A DNA stretch of 64,000 nucleotides, taken from the NCBI GenBank assembly GCA_037501455.1, contig CM074863.1:7994001-8058000 (forward strand). The letters are read 5' to 3'. Positions 46,362-57,126 of the stretch are shown one piece after another. Each line of letters opens with the position of its first letter. The stretch's first letter is position 1. Below the pieces are notes generated by a model. That model was not told the origin of the DNA. It did no database searches and saw only the letters and a list, made by a program, of their open reading frames with translations. The DNA comes from Lantana camara. Lineage: Eukaryota > Streptophyta > Magnoliopsida > Lamiales > Verbenaceae. A program made the translations under genes and the position numbers.

Positions 46362-46685
46362 AAATTTGCTTTAACTCCCCATTTTTAAAAAAGTTCCTCT
46401 TTGCTCCCTAGATGACAAGCCAAATTTGCTTTAACTCCCCATTTTTTTGGAAGGTTGTATAAAAACTCAAGAATCTCGTAGCCGAACCCCGAAATCACGT
46501 ACTTAAATGCCCAAATGATGTATTTGGGGGCAAATACATCATTTGGGCATTTAAGTACGTGATTTCGGGGTTCGGGTACGAGATTCTTGAGTTTTTATAC
46601 AACCATGGGGAGTTAAAGCAAATTTGGCATGTCATCTAGGGAGCAAAGAAGAACTTTTTTAAAAATGGGGAGTTAAAGCAAATTT
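46362..46685. repeat. Foldback element with near-perfect arms of about 160 bp
   Basis: The left arm 46362-46526 and right arm 46531-46685 are nearly exact inverted copies around a GGGG centre. Each arm contains GGGGAGTTAAAGCAAATTTG or its complement twice. The transcript would form a very long hairpin. A related arm phrase recurs at 62207 and near 36730. Confidence 0.9.
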
Positions 46686-46960
46686 GAGTTCTCATGTGGG
46701 GATTTTTCGGGAATTTCCCGCCAGAAAATCAAATTAACTTTTTAAACTTATCTATAATAGATAAGAGTTAATCTGCGATAAACACACCCCCTCCCCTAGG
46801 ATTCATTTGAGAACTTAATCTCTCTAAAGTAGGCAGATTACATCGGGTCGAAGATTAACTCTTTCGGGTCGACGAGATTTAATATGCGATATCAAACAAA
46901 AAATTAACTAAAATTAAGTGGGCCAAATGAGCCTAATCCCATATATCAAACACTCTCTTA

Positions 46961-47365
46961 CAATTTTAAATCAATATAATTAAGGGATAATATTATCTAT
47001 CCAAAATCAAACAAATAAGAACATCATAATTCTAAAATTTAACAGAAATTTAACAGGAAACGTAGAACATTTAGGAATGCAAAGTTGGTAGTTTAATTGG
47101 TGGAGATTTCTAGGGTTACATTAAATATATATTTCTCGTGGTAAAGATAATGATTTCGAAATTAATTGATGCAATAAATTAGGGCAATTTCTTGTGGAGC
47201 ATCAAATTTTATTTTCTCACATTAAACTTTCGTATAATGAAAAAGATAAGATTACCAATCGTACAAGGTTTGGAATAATTTTGAAAATTAAATTGAAATT
47301 TTGGGAAAATTTAGGGATAATTATATCCTTTACAATGTTACTTAATTTGTTCAATGTGATATGCG
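46961..47365. other. Intergenic remnant of the duplicated MLP upstream region
   Basis: TTAAGGGATAATATTATC at about 46980 matches the MLP4 upstream region near 32300. Nothing coding is seen before the LTR at 47366. Confidence 0.5.
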
Positions 47366-48050
47366 TGATGGGCCTAAAACAGGCTTGACCCTCGTTTTGA
47401 TACGTGGCGTTATCGGCGTACGACGCGGAAGCCATGGCCCCACGTATGCCACCCCCGGAACGAGCCTCTCCCTCATTCCCAAGGATATTCTAATTTGTCA
47501 AAAGGGTTAGATCCCGAGCGTGATGTAACGTGACCCTCAGTATCATCATGCACTCACCCTCGGAGGGACCATCCCACATTAATGGACAGGGCTTTGATTC
47601 TCCCCTCATGTTCCATGGCATCGACCCAGGTACACCTCGAACCTGCGAGCCTCCAAAACCTATCTTAAGCTCGAGTGTGCGCCTCGCCCTCGTTAACAAC
47701 CCAAAACGACTCTCTGACACAAGGTACACACACGCGCACCTACCACTGTTGCCCGCCACTAAATTTTCGCCAGCTTTTGCAGGAGATTCCTCCTAGGTTT
47801 CTCCTCATCTCGCAACGTGTTAGGGCAACATTAGGCCAGGACCACACGGTGGCAATTACCAAGGGGTCCCTGACCCTCAACTATAAATAAGGGAGTTCAT
47901 CCCCTTCATTGTAAGCAAGCTTCCATACTCTAGCTCTGCAACTTTTTCTTCTTCAAGATTCATAGTCTGACTTGAGTGTCGGAGAGCCAAACTGGGCATC
48001 ACCTCCAGTTCTCCCAGCTTGGCCTTCTGATCATTTGCTTTTTGGTGTTT
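47366..48050 (+). repeat. 5' LTR of Tat2, lacking its 3' end
   Basis: Starts TGATGGGCCTAAAACAGG, aligns with 53502-54190 and stops matching after TTTTTGGTGTTTGT. Contains TATAAATAAGGGAG at about 47881. Confidence 0.85.
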
Positions 48051-48060
48051 GTTTCTCATC

Positions 48061-48215
48061 TAGCAAAAAAGAAAGCAAAAGTTTGGTTTCCCACAGATGG
48101 CACCAAAAATGATGGGTCTGAATCTGAGGTGACCAAACTCCGATCACTTTATGGTTTGTTTAATATGGGGAAATAGGGGATGGAACTCAAGCAAAATTCA
48201 CCGAAAAAGATGGTT
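48061..48215 (-). other. Inverted LTR end, primer-binding site and leader of Tat2
   Basis: On the minus strand this reads the LTR end (ATCGGAGTTTGGTCACCTCA ... GACCCATCA), then TTTTTGGTGCCATCTGTGGG (primer-binding site and leader). It is the reverse complement of the expected arrangement relative to the plus-strand LTR just before it. Confidence 0.75.
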
Positions 48216-48861
48216 CCCAAGTCATTGCAGCAGATACCCGGGAATGGTGTTCGGAATTAGGCATTGAACAGCGCTTCACTTTCGTGGGGCATCCCCAGGC
48301 TAACGGTCAAGCTGAAGTAACCAATAGGATTATCTTGCAACACTTAAAGACCATGCTTGAAAGCAAAAAGAGTGAGTGGACGAGGAATTGCAAGGGGCTT
48401 TGTGGGCTTACCGTACAACTCCCCGAACGGCCAATGGTGAAACCCCCTACTCTCTCGTCTACGGTTCGGAGACAATGATACCTGCGGAAATTGCACACGA
48501 ATCCGCACGAGTGACATATTTCGAGCCTGAAACCAACAGGGAAAACAGGGCTTTTGAGTTGGATCTCTTGGAAGAAAGGAGAAACAACGCATGGGCACGA
48601 ATTCACAAATATAAGGCATCTGTGGCTCGACAGTACAACAAACGAGTCAAAGAAAGGACGTTCCAGATGGGAGACTTAGTCTTAAAGAAAGTAGAAGTTT
48701 CAAAACACATTGGAAAATTGGATCGAAATTGGGAAGGACCATTCAAGATCATCCAAGTCAGAGCAAATAACACTTACACCCTCGAGATGCTTCAAGGCGA
48801 GCATCTCCCCCAACCTGGAATACGTGTAACCTTCGACGATTCTATGATTAAATCTTCTTGA
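48216..48861 (+). pseudogene. Integrase C-terminal part of Tat2
   Basis: Reads CSELGIEQRFTFVGHPQANG and QAEVTNRIILQHLKTMLE, then after a frame change near 48376 a clean frame with LQGALWAYRTTPRTANGETP, YSLVYGSETMIPAEI and the C-terminal domain (RTFQMGDLVLKKVEV, KLDRNWEGPFKI) to a stop at 48859-48861. The N-terminal zinc finger and the first catalytic Asp region are absent. Confidence 0.85.
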
Positions 48862-49189
48862 AGTATTCTTGTAAAACCCCATTTTGGGTTTGATGTATTT
48901 CTTCTTTACAAGAAAAAGTAATGTAATGATTTTCTTCTAGATAATCGGTTTTCTTCTATTCTTGAATTTGGCAAGGAATTCTCCCTTGGAACCCTAGGCA
49001 ATAGCCACACAGGCCCAAGGCGTGTGAATCCCCCCTATGCCAAGGGTGAAGTTATGCTTATCAAGTGCTAAATTCCGCATCAAGGGTCGCCCTCATCGGA
49101 AAGCTTGATTACGCTAAAAATTGATCCCAAAGTGAGAGGTAAGACCAACTAGATCTCACTTCTAGTTCGCGCTCGAAGCCGCAAAATAG

Positions 49190-49790
49190 CCAGCTGGAAT
49201 CTCACTCCCTGCTCGCGCTCGAAATTTCCCAACACTTAGAAAAATTCTTAACAAATACATGCACATAAATATCCCAAGTAACCAGGGCAGCTTCATAAAC
49301 GAGCCCCTCGCGTTCAGGGTAGGAGTTCCCCGTGCATGCTTTAACCAGGGTGCCCTCATAAATGAGCCCCTTGCGTACCTTACAAAAAGTCCTTAAAAAA
49401 AGTTCCCCCAAATAACCAGGACGCCCACGCAGAGAGGTCCCTCACTTTTATTTAAAATGGGTATTCATAGTGGCAAATGTGAACCAGGGAGCCCTTGAGA
49501 ATGGAACCCTCGCGTTCTTTCAAAACTCGCAAGAAATTTACTAAGTAACCAGGGAGCCCTCAAGTGCGGCCCCCCTCGCGTGCTTTACAAATTCTTATGA
49601 AAGCTTTTTAAAATAGCCAGGGAAGCCTTGGAATAAGGCCCCTCGTGCTCATTACAATTTCTTATAAAAATTTCTTAAGTCTAACATTCATGAAACTTTT
49701 AGACAAGTTCTCATAAGTCTTAACCAGGGTGCCCTCGAAGCGGGACCCTCGTGTTTGCCAGAAACTTATCATAATTTTACAAGTCTGTAT
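49190..49790 (+). repeat. Diverged tandem repeats in the 3' region of Tat2
   Basis: AACCAGGG(A/T)GCCCTC followed by GA.CCCCTCG(C/T)G is repeated about seven times at 50-90 bp spacing. It occupies the same position relative to the integrase and antisense ORF as the 15640-16010 block in Tat1, though the unit is unrelated. Confidence 0.7.
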
Positions 49791-50053
49791 GTCATGTTTA
49801 CTTAGCTTTTCGTTCAGTTCTTATGTTAGAATTTGAAGAAACAACCGCAAAGTAAAATGCAAAAAAAGCAAACATTGCAGAAGAGAAGAAACATTCATTC
49901 ATTGCAATGAGAAATGAGAGCTAATGCTCGAAATTACAAGATAAAAGGGCTCGCTAGCCCTTGAAAGTCATTCACAACAAAAGGAAAAGAAAGATAGAAG
50001 CATATTGCAAATCTAAAAGAAGAAATGATAAAGCTTTTACGAGGGGAGATAGA

Positions 50054-52961
50054 TCAGGGTTGGACGTTTTGGCCCTGGGCTTCTTCAAGGTCCACCACTT
50101 CTGTTGATGGAGCTAGCGCTTGAGAATCAGGCTCTTGGACTTGAGAAGTCTGAGGGGTGGCAACAGGAGCATTCGATGGCACAGTGGCCTCAACCGCTGG
50201 AGCGGTAGTATTCTCACAGACCGGCGCTTGGATTGCATTGTCAAGTTGGCCCTCGGGGGTAGGTACAACATCATTAACCCCCTCAATAGGTTCCACCACC
50301 TCAGGCGCCTCAGTGGGTGGATGGGCCTTCATAAATTCGTCTTGGAGCAGAGCTACTAAGTCACTATACTCTGGCTCGGTCAGGCTGTCTTCAGGGTTCC
50401 CTTCATCTACCGTCGGCTCCTTCAACTCCTCATCATATTGCAGCCCCAAGCGTCAATGCCCTCGAGACTCAGGTTTTGGCAAACCCAATGTGATTAGCTG
50501 AGCGACTGCCAGGTTGAATGCCTTTGAACCTCGTTATAACAACACAAGTTGGCAGCAAACCCAAAAGCTTTGGAATGACAAAACTTGAGCAAAGCCTCCC
50601 GGTTGGCCGCGGATATGCGATCAGGGAGCATCCTGTAGAACTCCTCTTCACAAGCTTTCTTGGCAGCCTCAGTATGCTTCTTCTCAGCAGCGCTAAGCTG
50701 CATGTTCTAAACTTCTCATTGGATTCATTGGCCTTTGTCAGATCCACTCGGTACTTCTTCCAAGGTGCCTCTGATTTCTCCAGCTCCTTCTTTACCTTGG
50801 CATGCTCAGCCTCAAGGGACTCGAATTTGGCCCTTAGCACACCATTTTCCTCCTAAAGTTGGGCAGGGTTAGCTACTCACACCATATTCTTATATTTGGC
50901 CTTACGCTCGGAGTACACGGTCGTTCGTTGCTGAAGGTTTTGACCCTCGGAAGAACTTGCTGCATTTTAAAAGAGAGAGAATCCTCTAACGCTTAGCATT
51001 TTTTCAGAAAAACAATGAAAACACGTGGAAAGAGTAAGCAGAAGACGATTTATAGAAATGAGCGCGTGGGCGGGATCCTCCACCTGATCAGCACTTTGAG
51101 AATATAAGCGTTTGTGGTCCCCCGTAAATTGGACCCTCTGGAAAAGCTCGTAGGTGATGTTCTGGGCATGAGCGTGGTTGCTCAACATGGTGGTGCCCTC
51201 GGTAGGGTCACGCTGGAACGCCTTGTCGCTGGTGCGCTCAAAGTTCCACAAGTGTTCTTCCTCAGAGAAAGAAGTTTCCCCATCGTCCTGGTTACCCTCG
51301 GCCACCTGTTTGCCTTTGCCAATTACGGGGATAGCATCAGGCATCCTCTTCCTTTTCCTTGAAGACTGAATCTGGCCCGCTTGGGGCTCCCTTATTACCA
51401 CGCCCGAGCGCGGTCTCTGCTGATTATCTTGAGGGTTGATCTGTGGCCTGTCTCCTCCTCTCTAGTTTGACCTGTCGCCTTGCCTTGGGACAATACGGGT
51501 TTCAAGAGTGGTCGTACGGTTATCGCCTCGACCCCGGCCGGACGTACTGGAACTGGCCCCGCGGTGGCCCCCACGGCCTGCCCCTCGGCCTTGATTCAAC
51601 CCTTGTTGATTCTGGGGCTGTTGCTGTGACTGCGGGTTTCGAGCGGCCAATAGGTTAGCCACGTTCCTCATTCCGCCTCTTCCCGACATCAGTATATTGA
51701 CACCTGAAATAAGACGAACAAGGGTCAACTCTTCCTTACAAAATACGAAAAATGCAAGTATAAAGTGAGCAATCTTTTCTAACAGTTAGTGTCCTAGAAT
51801 CTAACCATCTCTCTCCAAGGTTCGAGCGGGAGAGTTTTCAATCATTTTAGGGTCATTTATGAGCCTGCAAAGGAATAGAACTTCTTCATCATCCATCATT
51901 TCCTTAGCCTTGATAAGACACCGAGCGCTCCTCAAAGCGAGGTCCAACTCTTGAGCCCATGACAGCGAAAAGGAAGGAGCTAAGCGGGATCTTACGAGGG
52001 ACCCCTCCACGTGCCTAACCCACTCTCGGGGAACCCCAAAATCTTCACCCTAGGGGGCCCTCACGAAGAAGAATTTCTCCTTCCAGTCAGTTCCATAAAA
52101 CGTCGAGGGCGAGAATATTAATCTTAAATTAGACTTGGCTTGGATATAATAAAAGCCCGCCGTTGGATATGAGCGTGGTGAGTGGACCACTTCAAAGAGG
52201 CTGTTGAAGTTGTGAATTGACAGCTCGTTCCCTGTGCACTTCATCAGATCAACTACGAAGGCGTTGATGAGGACTATGCCGTTGGGGACAATCTGAGAAG
52301 GGCTCAGATTCAAGAGATTCAGGATGCTGGCCACGGGAACGAAAATGGGAATCTCAACCCCCTAGCCTCAACCGCATCCTTGTAGACCGCTATTTCGGGG
52401 GAGGGGGGGGGGGGAGGGGGCTGGTAGCCCTCCGTGCAGAGCTGGAATTCTATAGGTGAACCACTTGTCCCAGTACCGGGGAGCCCTCATTGTAACTAAA
52501 TCCCTCACAGTTATGGTACTAGGGGTTTCATCGGGTGTCCTCTCAGTAGCTTGCATACCCGAACCTTCCTCCTCGTTGGACTTCTTGGATTTTCTTGTCT
52601 TCTTCCTATGCTTGGCAGGGGGATCTTCCGATGGCCCAGCCCCCATTTCTTCTTAAATAGGGCCCGGAATAGCCACCGTTACTGTGTGGCGATGAGAGTG
52701 GATGGCACTCCCCGTCAATGGCAGTGTAACCCCTTGCCGCTTCGCCTCCATCACCAGTTCCATCTCCTCAAATATATGATCAACCCCACCTGGGTTTCTC
52801 TCACCCATAGCGGACACGGCGGCATCCAAATCTTCATCCCTAGCATCTCCAAATATTTCTTCCACCGTTTGATGGAGATGAGTAGGGTTATGAGATGAAG
52901 AGCTTGAACTGGCCATTTCATCAATCTCCCTCATCGTTTCTTCTATGATTCTTTTGGACAT
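50054..52961 (-). CDS. Antisense ORF region of Tat2 (likely several exons or broken)
   Basis: Starts MSKRIIEETMREIDEMASSS at 52961. The order on the minus strand: acidic N-terminal part (52653-52961); basic linker with KHRKKTRKSKKSNEEEGSG and WDKWFTYRIPALHGG (52368-52646); FYYIQAKSNLRLIF and TDWKEKFFFV (52050-52334); an Arg/Gly-rich part with RGAGRGGHRGASSS (about 51462-51728); a coiled-coil-like charged part (50820-50969); and an acidic C-terminus (50054-50449). TDWK.RFF and W..KWF stretches are typical of plant retrotransposon antisense-ORF proteins often annotated as putative plant transposon protein. Frame changes make it unclear whether it is spliced or dead. A G-run at 52397-52420 encodes Pro residues on this strand. 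Confidence 0.6.
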
Positions 52962-53489
52962 GGTGGTTTGAAGGTGGTGAAGCAAACAGAAAGGGGAAAA
53001 GGGGAGAAAGGAGACCTAATAATCTAGAGTTAGCAAGTCAGAAACTTAAGAAGAAGCACGAAATTACCTAAGGTTCTTGGAAAGTTTGAGTTTGCTGGAA
53101 ATCCTCTGAAAATGCAGGAAGATCTCTGAAGATTTTGTGGATGCGTAAAGGAAGAAAATGAATGAAATGGAACCCCTATTTATAGGGAAGGAAGTTGGTG
53201 GGATTTGGGCAAATTAATTCAAAAGTTGCAATCATTCTCGCCTTGGTAACTGCCCACTGTTGGGAACCGCCACACACGTCCCAAGATTCATACGTCGTTT
53301 CCTGAAAAGTCGCGCCCACTCGCCCTGCAGCATTTAATGTCTGACGTTTCGAGTGGTCTGTATGAAAGGACCTCATTAATTGCTTGTTCAGAAGAAAATT
53401 CCCAAGCATGCTGCCTTTTCAAACGAGCCTCACCTTCGGACGTTTGAAATCAGGAATTCTACAGCCCTCATTACTAAAGGCTACAGAAT

Positions 53490-53501
53490 TGAGGGGCAAA
53501 A
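53490..53501 (+). promoter_or_regulatory. Polypurine tract of Tat2
   Basis: GAGGGGCAAAA runs into the 3' LTR. Confidence 0.65.
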
Positions 53502-54311
53502 TGATGGGGCTAAAACATGTTTGACCCTCGTTTTGACACGTGGCTTCATCAGCGCGCGACGCGTGGAAGCCATGGCCCCACGTATGCCTCCCCGGAATGA
53601 GCCTCTCTCTCGTTCCCAAGGATATTCTAATTTGTCAAAAGGGTTAGATCCCAAGCGTGATGTAACGTGACCCTCAATGTCCTCATGCACTCACCCTCGG
53701 GAGGACCATCCCACATTAATGGACAGGGGTTTTGATTCTCCCCCCATGTTCCATGGCATCGGCCCAGGTACCCCTCGAACCTGCGAGCCTCCAAAACCTC
53801 TCTTAAGCTCGAGCGTGCGCCTCGCCCTCGTTAACAACCCAAAACGGCTCTCTGACACAAGGTATACACCCGCACACCTGCCACTGTTGCCCGCCACCAA
53901 CTTTTTGCCAGCTTTTGCAGGAGATTCCTCCTAGGTTTCTCCTCATCGCGCCACGTGTTAGGGCAACATTAGGCCAGGACCACACGGTGTCAATTACCAA
54001 GGAGTCCCTAACCCTCAACTATAAATAAGGGAGTTCATCCCCTTCACTGTAACCAAGCTTCCATACTCTAGCTCTGCAACTCTTTCTTCTTCAAGATTTA
54101 TAGTCTGACTTGAGCGTCGGAGAGCTAAACTGGGCATCACCTCCAGTTCTCCTAGCTTGGCCTACTGACCGTTTGCTTTTTGGTGTCTGTCCTAGCAGTT
54201 TGAACCCCCATCTTTTCCGCCGAATTCCGCTTGAGTTTCATCCCCTGTTTTCCCACATTAAACAAATCATACAATGATCGGAGTTTGGTCACCTGAAATT
54301 CAAACCTATCA
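53502..54311 (+). repeat. 3' LTR of Tat2
   Basis: 810 bp, from TGATGGGGCTAAAACATG to TCAAACCTATCA. Contains CACGTGTTAGGGCAACATT and TATAAATAAGGGAG shared with 47366-48050 and, in part, with the solo LTR at 23175-25935. Confidence 0.85.
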
Positions 54312-54507
54312 ATAGGTGTGAACAGATAAAACAAAAGAAATTAAAGAATCAAAAACAGTAAAATTCTTAATTAAATAATCAAAAACTCTAAAAATTTTAA
54401 AGATTCATTAGTAAAGCTACTCATTCGTCTCTTCATTGTATAAAAAAAACTCAAATTATTAATAACCATACACATACAGGACGCTATACTTATCCAAACC
54501 TTCATTC

Positions 54508-54900
54508 CTAAAACCTTATCCAAACCTTCATTCGTAAAATCTTCGTCTCCTTGTTGTGTTTTGCATTGACAATTTCGTCGGCATAATTGGATATTTTTTC
54601 AACCATAAATTCTTGTTTATGTTTTGGCACTCCTCCATCCAAAACCATAGCTGAGATCTTCTCCTTGGACAAATTATCATATTCGGATCTCGGAAACGGT
54701 GCCCAAAACATCAATGAAGTTTTTCCATCACATTTAATAACTTATTCATCTTCATCATCATCATCATATTCAGCCGACAATTTTTCAACTTTCAACTTTA
54801 TAAAAAATTGATCTCCTCTACGAGAAATCTCCTGAGGAATTTGTGTATTAACTTCCCAAACTTCGCATAAGTCATCAAAAATATCTTCAAAGCAATCCAT
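54508..54900 (-). pseudogene. Unrecognised small protein gene with one internal stop
   Basis: A frame from ATG at 54898-54900 runs 130 codons to the stop at 54508 with a single TAA inside (54742-54744). The first half is acidic, starting MDCFEDIFDDLCEVWEVNTQ and ending in a DDDDEDE run right before the stop; the second half reads SLMFWAPFPRSEYDNLSKEK, GGVPKHKQEFMVEKISNYA. The consistent frame and non-repetitive composition suggest a real gene that has just lost function, or a short intron around the stop. I do not recognise the family. Confidence 0.45.
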
Positions 54901-55338
54901 AGATTTTGTGGGGTGGGTTTTCTTTAGGAGGGATTTTGGGTTTTCACTTAAGAGAATATTGGTTTTAAAAAATAAGATAAGTATAACCTATTTAAAAAAA
55001 AATTTAATTTCCTAATAGAAGAATATTCGTTTTGATCCTTTTAAAAAGTGAAGAAGATAAGTATGATACTTATCTATTTATAAAGATTATTTAATTTTTT
55101 AATAGGATTAGGAAATTAAATAATCTAATAGGAGGCAATATGATGATTTGGTTTCCTCCAATTTAATTCTTTTATCGATTTGGTTTCCACCTATTTAGTA
55201 TAGTTTCGAAATCTCTCTCCAAAATAATTCGATTAATTCCACAGAAGTCACACACGAATTGGCGTCGTCATTTATGCAGCAATTATTGGGACCCTGTCCC
55301 TGTTATATGCTAGAAAGCATACAAGTTATGATATTGAT

Positions 55339-55353
55339 TTTTTTTTGGTCTTC
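55339..55353 (-). mobile_element. Oligo(T) micro-insertion with 18-bp target duplication
   Basis: 15 bp (TTTTTTTTGGTCTTC) between copies of ACAAGTTATGATATTGAT (55321-55338 and 55354-55371). Confidence 0.75.
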
Positions 55354-55374
55354 ACAAGTTATGATATTGATACT

Positions 55375-56016
55375 TTTTTTTTTTTTTGACAACCAAATCC
55401 GGGGAATATTATAGCATATCATGAGAAACAATAAGAAAATTACAAGAAGTAACAACATAAAAATTAACGCACTCTTGCAATTCCAATAGATTTGTGAACT
55501 ATCATATTAGCATCACATTTAGTAAAAGAAAAGAACTCTTTGAAGATTGTTCCTTTCAAGTGGATCTCGATCTGATCCGGCTGAAGTTCCGTAGCCGTTT
55601 TTTCTTCGGATTGAGAACAGATAGCTTGGCCTACAGCAGAGAAGTCGGCCAGAAATTTTCCCAGATAAACACAAAAAAAGATAAAGCAAAACTTCCATAA
55701 CGGAAGGGACAAAACTTTCATATGGAAGAGATAAGGGAAGAAGCCAGTGACGATGGAATAAAATTAAGTAAAATATAATAGATTTGGGCTGATCCGGCGG
55801 TGGAACTGTGCTCTCCACCGCCGGATCGAAGTTACGGTCTCGTGCGTGCCTCTCTTTTTCTCCTCCGTGAAAGAGGCGAAAGAGGATGCCTACGGAAAAT
55901 GTAACTATTTAGATCAACGATTCTTATCTAGACTTTTGGCTATTATTTGTGAGATGTTTAGAGAGTCCCCGTCCATGAAAACTTCATCCCTAGGCGAACA
56001 AAGTTATTTTATTTTT
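55375..56016 (-). mobile_element. Retrotransposed 642-bp insertion of unknown source
   Basis: Flanked by AGTTATGATATTGATACT (55357-55374 and 56017-56034), with an oligo(T) head (poly(A) on the minus strand). The minus strand ends with an open stretch reading IEIHLKGTIFKEFFSFTKCD and a stop near 55464, then about 75 bp of untranslated-like sequence and the A tail. I do not recognise it; a LINE 3' end or a processed pseudogene are both possible. A GC-rich 14-bp inverted repeat lies at 55791-55827. Confidence 0.65.
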
Positions 56017-56034
56017 AGTTATGATATTGATACT

Positions 56035-57126
56035 AGAACTAGAGCAAAGCATAAATGTCTCATTGACTTGTATGCCAAATAATTTGTTATTACAAATCTT
56101 CGGCTATTGCAGTGATTAAATATGTAAATACGGTCTTCTAAGTAAATTATTCACACCATTTGATTATGACTTTAAAATAATAACAGGATATCTAATTGAC
56201 TTGGATAGAAATAGTTATCATTTTTCATATATTACAAATACCCCCCTTCTTGAGGTTCATAAATTATAATTTTACTTGTTATTATTTATTAATAGATTAC
56301 AAATACCCCTCTCCCTAGGTTTTGTTCGTTCAAATTTTGATGTGTAGAACCAATATCAGCTCATCATTAACATTACTTGAGTGAATTTCAGTGGCATGCA
56401 CTTTAAATATATCGTGGATGGTTTCATAAGTATAGGTTTAATTTCTTAAGAAAAACAATATTTAAATTTCTTAATGAGCCTTGTGGAGGGGTGCATTTGT
56501 AACTTATGTTTGCAAATATAATTATAGTGGGTGAAGGAATAATTTTTGAAGCCAAATAGGGTTTAAACGTAAATACTTCTGGGCGTGTAAATGCTTTTCA
56601 TGCCCGTTAAATTTCGGGCCGGATCCCAGAGACCCAAGCAAAATTGGATGGAATTATAATGATTAATGACTAGTATGTTATACTTTTTGTTTGATTTGTT
56701 ATTCTATTTAAATTTTTTATTAATTGCACAACAAGTATATAAACTCTCTCATCTTCTCATTATACCAGTTTGGCTAAAATCACCCATTTGGATGTGATTG
56801 TATCTGTGGGTCAGTTTGATCCGATCCATTGCAATTTGGCAATTTGCAAGGCATTCATTGATCATGAATATAATGGAAGAAATCTACTGATTAAGGGTCT
56901 CAGCTAAACCTTTGCATGCATAAAATCTTAAATAGCAGTCTTAGCTACTTCTTTCAAACTGCCGTCTTTATTATACACATCATTACATAATTGAAATGAA
57001 ACACACTCAGTACGTAACATTCACTTAGAGCACAACAACATATCATAATATATATATATATATATATAGAGGTAGATAGACCAAACAGGCAGTGAAATCA
57101 GGAGCATCAATATAATATATATAGTC
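56035..57126. other. MLP4-type upstream region (duplicate) and MLP6 3' flank
   Basis: About 56060-56600 aligns with 32346-32970 (GCCAAATAATTTGTTATTA, then ACGGTCTTCTAAGTAAATTATTCAC). This ties MLP7 and MLP6 to MLP4 and MLP5 as one duplicated unit. No gene is seen. Confidence 0.6.

Larger units (their letters stand above)
46078..46957. mobile_element. Harbinger/Tourist-like MITE with nested foldback
   Basis: Terminal repeats GAGAGAGTTTGATA (left) and GAGAGTGTTTGATA (complement of the right end) are flanked by TTA (46075-46077 and 46958-46960), as in PIF/Harbinger elements. The MLP4 upstream paralogue (about 32275-32290, GATGTTATTATTTT) lacks it. About 325 bp of its 880 bp is the foldback at 46362-46685. 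Confidence 0.75.
47366..54311 (+). mobile_element. Second Tat-like Gypsy element, rearranged and deleted (Tat2)
   Basis: A 5' LTR part (47366-48050) and a full 3' LTR (53502-54311) bracket an integrase C-terminal part (48216-48861), a tandem-repeat region (about 49190-49790) and a long antisense ORF region (50054-52961). Gag, protease, RT and RNase H are gone. The end of the 5' LTR, its primer-binding site and the start of the leader are present but inverted (about 48061-48215). I see no matching target duplication (ATGCG on the left, ATAGG on the right), which fits recombination or deletion at one end. It belongs to the family of the solo LTR at 23175. Confidence 0.8.

Noticed and set aside
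53100..53500. Promoter and first exon of a host gene on the minus strand
   Set aside because: The open frame at 53176-53409 falls between the antisense ORF start and the 3' LTR, in the place of that ORF's own promoter, and shows no protein family.
47366..54311. Intact target duplication for Tat2
   Set aside because: I compared ATGCG on the left with ATAGG on the right and found no match; only the LTR similarity supports the element's limits.
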